DNA of 6,392 nt from Deltaproteobacteria bacterium (GTDB taxonomy: Bacteria > Desulfobacterota > DSM-4660 > Desulfatiglandales > B25-G16): the NCBI GenBank assembly GCA_003646875.1, contig QMLT01000105.1:1-6392 (forward strand), given 5' to 3'. Position numbers and translations under genes: made by a program. Shown in pieces: positions 1 to 6,392 of the stretch; the first letter of the stretch is position 1; the number at the start of each line of letters is the position of its first letter. Under the pieces are notes generated by a model. That model made no database searches, was not told the DNA's origin, and saw only the letters and a list, made by a program, of their open reading frames with translations.

Positions 1-376
1 ACTCTTTCTCATTCAAGGACTGGACCCCGAGACTGATCCGGTTGAACCCGAGATGCCGAAGCAGGGCCATTTTCTCTTTGGTAATATCGTCCGGATTGGC
101 CTCAATTGTGATCTCCGGGTCCTGTGAGAAGGAAAAATCCCGAAAAAGGGTCCCCATTAACCGGGCCAATTCCCTGGATCCGAGGATTGTAGGTGTTCCA
201 CCGCCCAGATAGATGGAGTCAAAGGATGCAAAACGCTCCCTGTAGATGAGTACTTCCCGCTGAAGGGCATCCAGCCATGCCGGGACCAGGGAAAGGGAGG
301 TAACGGAATAGAAATCACAATAGGGGCATTTTGTCCGGCAGAACGGGACATGGATATACAGGCCCGGCCGATTCAT
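1..376 (-). CDS. hemW: HemW-type radical SAM protein (heme chaperone, formerly 'oxygen-independent coproporphyrinogen III oxidase-like'), N-terminal 125 residues
   Basis: The gene is partial: it starts at 376 and leaves the window at base 1, so only about a third of a usual HemW (roughly 380 residues) is present. The visible protein opens MNRPGLYIHVPFC and carries the radical SAM cluster motif CRTKCPYC (C13, C17, C20) followed by DF. The DF ending, where HemN has a fourth cysteine, points to HemW rather than true HemN. Further landmarks are YLGGGTPT (about residues 55-62), the IEANPDD strand and the RISLGVQS motif near the cut end. Family members bind a [4Fe-4S] cluster and SAM; HemW is known to bind heme and is thought to deliver it to cytosolic or membrane acceptors, rather than to catalyse the HemN decarboxylation. 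The ATG lies one base after the lepA stop (TGA-G-ATG), and a strong GAGGAG ribosome site sits inside the last lepA codons, so the two genes are almost certainly cotranscribed and translationally coupled. The cluster domain is intact; nothing can be said of the C-terminus. Confidence 0.93.
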   Translation of the reverse strand, partial: MNRPGLYIHVPFCRTKCPYCDFYSVTSLSLVPAWLDALQREVLIYRERFASFDSIYLGGGTPTILGSRELARLMGTLFRDFSFSQDPEITIEANPDDITKEKMALLRHLGFNRISLGVQSLNEKE

Positions 377-377
377 C

Positions 378-2174
<1,797 letters not shown>

Positions 2175-2249
2175 GTCCGTTAGGTTCAACCGTTGGCAAG
2201 AAACGGCCTTCCTTTCTGAAAACTTATGCCCATGCCCCGGTCGATTTGA

Positions 2250-2696
2250 TCATCGTACACCTCCATGAGCGTCATTCAAAAAAGGGATGAATAACCTCTC
2301 TGACCAGTCCCTTTTCTGATACTTCTTCTCAACAAGCACTCCCAACCTCTCTTTGAGGAGGTGGCCAAGGCTCGTTTCCTTGATCCCAAGAAACCTTGCC
2401 GCAATCTGGGTGTCGAAGAGAGAGTTCACTTTTCAATATCGAAATCTCTATACAGAGAGCGTATATCATAATCGGCTCCATGGAAAACCTTTCGGATATT
2501 TGGGTCTGCAAAGCCAGGAGAAAGTGGTGAGAGATCATCAAACAATAGAGGATCCACCAGGATATCCTGCAACGGTGTGGAGATCTGGATGAGGCAGACC
2601 TTCTCCCGATAGTGGAACATGCTATTAAATCGCCAAGATACCGAATATTCTCTTTCCGTGTGCAGAGATATATCTAATTTGAAGCTGTTCAAACAT
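2250..2696 (-). pseudogene. Decayed ribonuclease D (DEDDy 3'-5' exonuclease) gene: motif I deleted, frameshifted and C-terminally truncated
   Basis: Three reading frames must be joined to recover an RNase D-like protein, an enzyme class that trims the 3' ends of tRNA and other RNAs. Frame 1 starts at the ATG at 2696, overlapping the protease stop, and ends ...GILAI at TAA 2625-2627. In RNase D such a strand is followed directly by the catalytic DxE. Frame 2 resumes without the DxE as FNSMFHYREKVCLIQIST, continues through VDPLLFDDLSPL and motif II HGADYDIRSLYRDF, and stops at a TGA just after an AAAA run (2430-2433). Frame 3 continues SLFDTQIAARFLGIKETSL, then KERLGVLVEKKYQKRDWSER to about 2295. 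After that the similarity ends and a stop occurs at 2250-2252. The motif III Yx3D and any HRDC region are absent. Spacing suggests an 11-base loss at motif I and a one-base loss in the A run. Read literally, frame 2 alone (from a TTG at 2692) has S and R where D and E belong. The joins are my inference; the family match is clear by eye. Confidence 0.85.
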
Positions 2697-3951
2697 CTTC
2701 CATCATATTTTCAAGCCTCTCTATCCTTTCGACCGGTGGAGGGTGTGAATAGTTGAACCAGGAAAAAAGTGGATGCGGTGCCAGATTCGCCAGGTTGTCA
2801 GCGCTAAGCTTTATCAGGGCGTTTTTCATCGGTCCGGCTGTTCCCATTAATTTAACAGCAATGTCATCGGCTTCCCTTTCATATTTTCTTGAGATGGCTG
2901 AGCCTACAGGCCTCATAAAATAGCCAAGGGGGCTTAAAAGGACAGGAACGAGAAACAGGCCAACATAGGTAATTTGTTCCTGAAAACCAAATGTCTGGTA
3001 AATTAGCTGCCAGTTAACCAATTTTGCTACAATAAATAGGCCAATCAAAGACAGTATCTCTAATAAAACAAGTTGTTTGATAATATGTTTTTTCATCCAG
3101 TGACCCGTTTCATGGGCAAGAACTGAAAGTATTTCCTCATCAGGGTGGGATGCCAAGAGGGTATCAAACAGAACAATCCTTTTAATTCTGCCGATTCCTG
3201 TGAAATAGGCATTGGTGTGTTTACTCCTTTTACCAGCATCCATCTGAAACACCCCTTTAACTGCAAGCCCTGCCTTTCCCATGAGGATAGCGATCTTATC
3301 TTCGAGTTCTTTATTGGCAATTGGTTCAAATTTATTAAACAGCGGAGCAATTAATACCGGATATAACCACATAATCAATAACTCAAACACCGAAATAACT
3401 ATCCATGCGAAAAACCACCATGCATTTTTGATATAGAACACTAATGTCAACAGAAAAAAGATAATGATAGCACCCAGAATAAATGAGATAGTCATACCCT
3501 TAATCCAATCTATGATCCACAATTTAATGGTTTTGGTATTGAATCCGTATCTATCTTCGATCACAAAGGTCCCATAGAGATCAAATGGAATATCAAGCAG
3601 ATTAGCAATGATTATAATAACCGCAAAGAAGATCAGCCCCCCACCTATAAAGCCTATGTGCCAGGTATTTATTATTTCAACGAACCAGGGCAAAAAGCCA
3701 GTCAATAAAATGACAAGTAATAACGCCTGATCAAATAATTTTTCAATAAGGCTAAATCTGGTAGAATCTGCTGTATACGATATAATCTTAGAGAATTTTT
3801 CTTTATCTACTGTGTCTTGAAAGACGCGGGGGACATGATTTTCGTGCCGGCGCAAGTAGCTGATATTAACCAGGTTTAAGGCAAGCTGAAACAGCGATTG
3901 AAAGACAAAGACTGCAAGGAATGCTATGAGCAATGCATTAAACTGGATCAT
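2689..3951 (-). CDS. M48 family (Ste24/CAAX prenyl protease 1-like) integral membrane zinc metallopeptidase
   Basis: This is a complete 420-residue membrane protease of the M48A type. Relatives include eukaryotic Ste24/ZMPSTE24, which cleaves prenylated CAAX proteins; bacterial members are generally assumed to act in membrane protein turnover, with substrates mostly unknown. The zinc site is present: HETGH (residues 280-284), with the third ligand expected at E358 in YEREAD and the conserved D at 362. Other family marks are the loop NAYFTGIGRIKRIVLFDTLL (247-266) and the C-terminal HPPPVERIERL (403-413). Hydrophobic stretches near 5-28, 75-95, 99-120, 150-173, 178-204, 291-310 and 327-346 give about seven membrane segments, as in Ste24. 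The N-terminal half (IEDRYGFNT and the segments around it) fits the Ste24 N-terminal domain, which separates it from the shorter HtpX. The ATG overlaps the nth stop as ATGA, so translation is probably coupled to nth; a weak AGGA lies about 15 bases upstream. The stop overlaps the start of the RNase D remnant. The specific substrate cannot be told from sequence. Confidence 0.93.
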   Translation of the reverse strand: MIQFNALLIAFLAVFVFQSLFQLALNLVNISYLRRHENHVPRVFQDTVDKEKFSKIISYTADSTRFSLIEKLFDQALLLVILLTGFLPWFVEIINTWHIGFIGGGLIFFAVIIIIANLLDIPFDLYGTFVIEDRYGFNTKTIKLWIIDWIKGMTISFILGAIIIFFLLTLVFYIKNAWWFFAWIVISVFELLIMWLYPVLIAPLFNKFEPIANKELEDKIAILMGKAGLAVKGVFQMDAGKRSKHTNAYFTGIGRIKRIVLFDTLLASHPDEEILSVLAHETGHWMKKHIIKQLVLLEILSLIGLFIVAKLVNWQLIYQTFGFQEQITYVGLFLVPVLLSPLGYFMRPVGSAISRKYEREADDIAVKLMGTAGPMKNALIKLSADNLANLAPHPLFSWFNYSHPPPVERIERLENMMEDV

Positions 3952-4640
3952 ATTGTTAGTCCATTTTTCCTGGTAACCCTACGCTCACCAGAGTGTTTTT
4001 TCCACCGGATTCCCTCTTCACAGAAATCAATGATCTTACATTCCTGATGCCTTGGCCTTCTTGCAATACAGATAGCCCGTCCATGTAATATCAGGAGATT
4101 CGAAAAGAGCCTCCATTTCTCTTTGGGAACAATCTCCATAAGATCAAATTCTACCTTGGTGGCGTCTTTGTTGTTACTCAGCCCGATGAGTTTACTCAAC
4201 CTCAGAACATGGGTGTCAACGACTATACCAGGGATTCCATATACCTCAGTAAGCACAACATTTGCGGTCTTTCTCCCAATCCCAGGGAGAGATACCAGGT
4301 CCTTAAGGTTGTCTGGTACTTCCCCGTTGAATTTCTCTAATAGAGTGGTGCAGAAGGCCTTGATGGTTTTGGCCTTATTTCGAAAAAATCCAGTAGATCT
4401 AATATCATTTTCCAGTTCAGTAAGATCTGCCCGAGCATAATCTTTTGCAGACCTGTATTTATTAAATAGCGCCTTGGTTACCTTATTTACTCTTTCATCT
4501 GTGCACTGGGACGAAAGGACTGTCGATACCAAAAGCTCCAAAGGGCTCTTAAAAGTAAGGGCAGTTCTGGCATCCGGATATTCCTTTTCGAGAATCTTGA
4601 TTATTTTTGTTACCCTGTCTCTGTAATTTTCTTTTTTCAT
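3948..4640 (-). CDS. nth: Endonuclease III (bifunctional DNA glycosylase/AP lyase) with one Fe-S cysteine replaced by histidine
   Basis: This 230-residue protein is a full-length endonuclease III, slightly longer than the E. coli enzyme (211) because of a basic C-terminal tail. The family excises oxidised pyrimidines from DNA and nicks the resulting abasic site in base-excision repair. The helix-hairpin-helix is LPGIGRKTANVVL, with the lyase lysine K124 (K120 in E. coli), and the catalytic aspartate D142 lies in VDTHVLRL. SSQCTDERV (43-51) is the usual N-terminal helix motif. The [4Fe-4S] loop is unusual: the expected C-x6-C-x2-C-x5-C reads C191-x6-H198-x2-C201-x5-C207, with a CAT codon at the second position, so one ligand is His instead of Cys. 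The cluster may still form with a His ligand or may be altered. The ATG at 4640 is preceded by the purine-rich GAGAAAAAGAA. The stop overlaps the M48 start by 4 bases. Everything else about the fold looks intact, so I call it a working gene. Confidence 0.95.
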   Translation of the reverse strand: MKKENYRDRVTKIIKILEKEYPDARTALTFKSPLELLVSTVLSSQCTDERVNKVTKALFNKYRSAKDYARADLTELENDIRSTGFFRNKAKTIKAFCTTLLEKFNGEVPDNLKDLVSLPGIGRKTANVVLTEVYGIPGIVVDTHVLRLSKLIGLSNNKDATKVEFDLMEIVPKEKWRLFSNLLILHGRAICIARRPRHQECKIIDFCEEGIRWKKHSGERRVTRKNGLTI

Positions 4641-4833
4641 TTCTTTTTCTCGTCCAATGTGAGTCTCCCTAACAAGCGTTCACCTGACCAACGGGCAGAT
4701 CACCAGGGGTTTTACCTGTCACTTTAGGCATTTACATTTCCTTCTAACGTGGATTAAACCATGAAATCTTGGCAACCTTCCTCTCTCCCTATAGATATTA
4801 CCTGGAGGAAATTGGTCCGGCACCGTTGAAAAA
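4641..4833. other. Intergenic stretch upstream of nth with no recognised gene
   Basis: About 190 bases lie between the nth start and the end of the DUF488 remnant. Both strands are broken up by stops. The only small open frame is a 20-codon minus-strand one (MPKVTGKTPG...) with no ribosome site. The nth-M48 promoter should lie here or further upstream, but I found no convincing -35/-10 pair and no stable terminator hairpin. I looked for the missing C-terminal half of DUF488 in all three minus-strand frames and did not find it. Confidence 0.5.
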
Positions 4834-5085
4834 TTATTGGTGAACGATTACACAATTTTTAAAAGAGATACATTTAATACAGATAAAAGGCAAATAATAT
4901 CTTTTTGTGTAGGCCTCTTCCGTTATCTTTCCTGCCCTCCACTCTCTAAGAAGGCTTAAAGATGGCATCAGATCAGGATATTTCTCAAATCTGTATCCTT
5001 TCATAGGCCAGGGAAAATCGTTCCTTGCAATGCTTACTGTATGTGCTTTATCCTTTGAATCTTTAAAGCAACTTGTCCTGATCAT
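4834..5085 (-). pseudogene. DUF488 family protein, N-terminal half only (probable truncated remnant)
   Basis: The 83-residue frame opens MIRTSCFKDSKDKAHTVSIAR and continues with a Pro/Trp stretch, YPDLMPS (36-42), then LLREWRAGKITEEAYTKRY (45-63). This order, a short N-terminal strand, VSIAR, a 'LAPS-like' turn and the acidic helix ending in ERY, is what I know from the start of DUF488 proteins. Those are typically about 115-180 residues and of unknown function. After residue 63 the similarity stops and an unrelated tail with several cysteines (CIKC...C) runs to a stop. The conserved C-terminal part of the family, with its cysteine and the CHRH-type motif, is absent here and in the following 190 bases. 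A ribosome site (AGGGA, spacing 5-6) still precedes the ATG, so a short protein might be made. It could be a gene truncated by an old deletion, or less likely a genuine small protein. It is transcribed away from the GAF gene. Confidence 0.6.
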
Positions 5086-5112
5086 AATAATCCCTGTTAC
5101 ACTCTTATTTTC

Positions 5113-5141
5113 TTGACCTCGAAAAACATTTACTATATATT
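5113..5141 (+). promoter_or_regulatory. Sigma70-type promoter for the tandem-GAF gene
   Basis: A TTGACC -35 box (5113-5118) is followed after exactly 17 bases by a TATATT -10 box (5136-5141). This would start transcription near 5148, giving a leader of about 25 bases before the ATG at 5173, which itself has a GAGG ribosome site at 5165-5168. Each hexamer is one base off the consensus, and spacing is ideal. The site lies between divergent reading frames, so it is where a promoter is expected. No operator palindrome is evident around it. Confidence 0.7.
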
Positions 5142-5172
5142 TAAATTATTCCCAATACTATCTTGAGGAAAA

Positions 5173-6336
5173 ATGGTAAGAAAAGAAATTGCATACTTCC
5201 GGGTTTTCCATGAGGTGTCGAGGTCTATTCTCTCTGTGCTTGATTCAAAAGAGGTGCTCCGCCTTATTGTGAAAAGGATCGTTCCAGCAATGAAATTAAA
5301 GGCCGCCAGCCTTAGGCTCTTGAACGAAAAGACCAATGATTTAGAATTAGCTGCATCCCGTTTCCTGAGTAAAAAATATCTTCGGAAAGGCTCCCTTGAT
5401 GCGGACAAAAGTGTGCCAGAGGTATTAGAGGGGAAACCAGTCTTGATTATTGATGCCCAAAACGATCCAAGGATTCAGTATCGGAAAGAAAAGGCGGAAG
5501 AAGGGATTGCCTCTGTTTTGAGCGTGCCCGTTCAGATTCACAACAAAGTTATTGGAATGTTGAGACTCTATACATCCTCCCCTCGGTCATTTACTGAGGA
5601 AGAAATCGAATTTGCATCTGCCCTGGGTGAAATGGCTGGATTGTCTATAATAAATGCCAGAATGTACGAAAAAGAGAAGGAGAAACTTACCAGGCTTTTC
5701 AACAAAGGAGGCATAGAGCCTGTCCATCAAAAGAGAATTAACAAATATGGGATCAAAACCGTCACCAAGGAAACCTTTAACACTGAAAAATCTACTGAAT
5801 TTTTTAAGATTTTACACGAAGTCACTCGAGATCTACTATATGATCTGAACTCACATGGTGTCCTGGGTTCTGTGGTAAAGAAAACTATTCAGATTTTGCA
5901 TATTAAGGGATGTTGCATATTCCTGGTAAATGAAACAACTGGCAGGTTAGAAATGGCTGCCTCAGGAGGGTTGAGCAATAAATATCTTCAAAAAGGACCT
6001 CTGTATGCAGATAAGAGTATGCCAGATGTAGTAAAGGGAAAGGTAGTTTTTATAGAAGATATTGCTGCAAATAAACATATACAGTACCGAGATGAGGCGA
6101 TAAAAGAAGGCATTGTATCAATATTATCTGTCCCCATCTTTGTTAAGGGATATGTTATTGGAGAGTTAAGGCTCTACTCAGCAGATAAAAGAAAGTATGA
6201 TAAGGAAGATATAGAATTTATTCTGGCCTCAGCAGAAATAGGTGGCATCGCCATTACCAATAGCAAATTTTATCAGAGACTAAAAAATGATATAAAATTC
6301 TGGGAATCAACCCTTTCATATCTTGATATGAATTAG
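5173..6336 (+). CDS. Tandem GAF domain protein without an output domain (putative signal sensor)
   Basis: This complete 387-residue protein consists of two GAF domains, roughly residues 9-170 and 211-372, joined by a basic, polar linker of about 40 residues. GAF domains bind small molecules (cyclic nucleotides, heme, tetrapyrroles, other ligands) or mediate dimerisation; the ligand here is unknown. The halves align without gaps at an offset of 202 residues. Shared blocks include HEV, AAS..LS.KYL.KG, ADKS.P, IQYR, LSVP, VIG.LRLY and IEF. There is no signal peptide, membrane segment, histidine kinase, GGDEF, EAL, phosphatase or HTH region; the C-terminus ends about 15 residues after GAF2. It is therefore probably cytosolic and must act through a partner, or the duplicated domains act as the dimer unit. 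The start is well supported by GAGG five bases upstream and a promoter at 5113-5141. It is AT-rich like nth and the protease gene. Annotation as a phytochrome-like or kinase protein would be unjustified. Confidence 0.9.
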   Translation: MVRKEIAYFRVFHEVSRSILSVLDSKEVLRLIVKRIVPAMKLKAASLRLLNEKTNDLELAASRFLSKKYLRKGSLDADKSVPEVLEGKPVLIIDAQNDPRIQYRKEKAEEGIASVLSVPVQIHNKVIGMLRLYTSSPRSFTEEEIEFASALGEMAGLSIINARMYEKEKEKLTRLFNKGGIEPVHQKRINKYGIKTVTKETFNTEKSTEFFKILHEVTRDLLYDLNSHGVLGSVVKKTIQILHIKGCCIFLVNETTGRLEMAASGGLSNKYLQKGPLYADKSMPDVVKGKVVFIEDIAANKHIQYRDEAIKEGIVSILSVPIFVKGYVIGELRLYSADKRKYDKEDIEFILASAEIGGIAITNSKFYQRLKNDIKFWESTLSYLDMN

Positions 6337-6356
6337 AAAAATCTTAATAGTTCAGC

Positions 6357-6380
6357 CACAAAGACACCAAGTCACCAAGA
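6357..6380 (+). repeat. Short tandem repeat of CACCAAGA-like 8-mers
   Basis: Three adjacent 8-base units, CACAAAGA, CACCAAGT and CACCAAGA, begin 20 bases after the GAF stop codon. From memory, intergenic repeats of the CACAAAGACACCAAG kind occur in many copies in diverse environmental bacterial genomes; I cannot check copy number here. The array may continue past the right edge, although the last 12 bases are plain AT-rich sequence. No hairpin is formed by the units. Confidence 0.5.
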
Positions 6381-6392
6381 TTATTATATAAT

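Noticed and set aside
2190..2210. Small inverted repeat CCGTT-7-AACGG just upstream of lepA, considered as an operator or terminator.
   Set aside because: Only a 5-base stem, no T run after it, and no known operator matches.
2186..2275. A 29-codon minus-strand frame just upstream of lepA that overlaps its alternative start (possible leader peptide).
   Set aside because: There is no ribosome site before its ATG, no recognisable sequence, no attenuator-like hairpin pair, and it lies in the suspected deletion junction.
2353..2592. Plus-strand 79-codon frame across the RNase D remnant.
   Set aside because: It is antisense to the exonuclease homology, with no recognisable domain or ribosome site.
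2426..2692. The 88-codon frame read as an intact small RNase D-like protein.
   Set aside because: It lacks motif I (S and R at the D and E positions) and motif III, and the next frame carries the continuing homology, so it is a fragment and not a gene.
4690..4735. CAGG...CCTG partial symmetry upstream of nth, considered as a regulator site or terminator.
   Set aside because: Only four bases pair and there is no U tract; this is expected by chance.

Overview
The window looks like a chromosomal segment of a Gram-negative bacterium. My best guess is a Desulfobacterota (deltaproteobacterial) lineage, from the general style of the LepA, HemW, M48A and GAF proteins; no rRNA or other taxonomic marker is present, so this is only an impression. 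Most of it is housekeeping sequence, with two eroded genes. I see no CRISPR array, insertion sequence, tRNA, prophage gene or defence island.

Left part (1-2174, minus strand, GC-rich): lepA, encoding the ribosome-associated elongation factor 4 GTPase, is followed after a single base by hemW, a radical SAM protein linked to heme metabolism. hemW runs off the left edge. The pair reads as one transcription unit.

Middle (2250-4640, minus strand, clearly more AT-rich): nth (endonuclease III, base-excision repair) overlaps by 4 bases a Ste24-type M48 membrane metalloprotease gene. That gene overlaps the remains of an RNase D-type 3'-5' exonuclease gene. This third gene is broken: its DxE catalytic motif has apparently been deleted, a one-base frameshift follows, and the C-terminal part is missing where the remnant meets the region upstream of lepA. 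The base-composition change falls in the same place, so 2250-2300 is probably an old deletion or rearrangement junction.

Right part (4641-6392): a mostly non-coding stretch holds a short minus-strand ORF that matches only the N-terminal half of the DUF488 family. Divergent from it, behind a good sigma70-type promoter, is a complete gene for a protein made of two GAF domains and no output domain. Its halves are a gapless internal duplication. The right edge carries a short CACCAAGA-type tandem repeat.

Functionally, lepA/hemW and nth/M48 are two independent minus-strand units, and the GAF gene is a separately controlled putative sensor. The observations most worth following are the His-for-Cys replacement in the iron-sulfur loop of Nth, the stepwise decay of the RNase D gene, and the stand-alone duplicated GAF protein. 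None of them amounts to a demonstrated new system.
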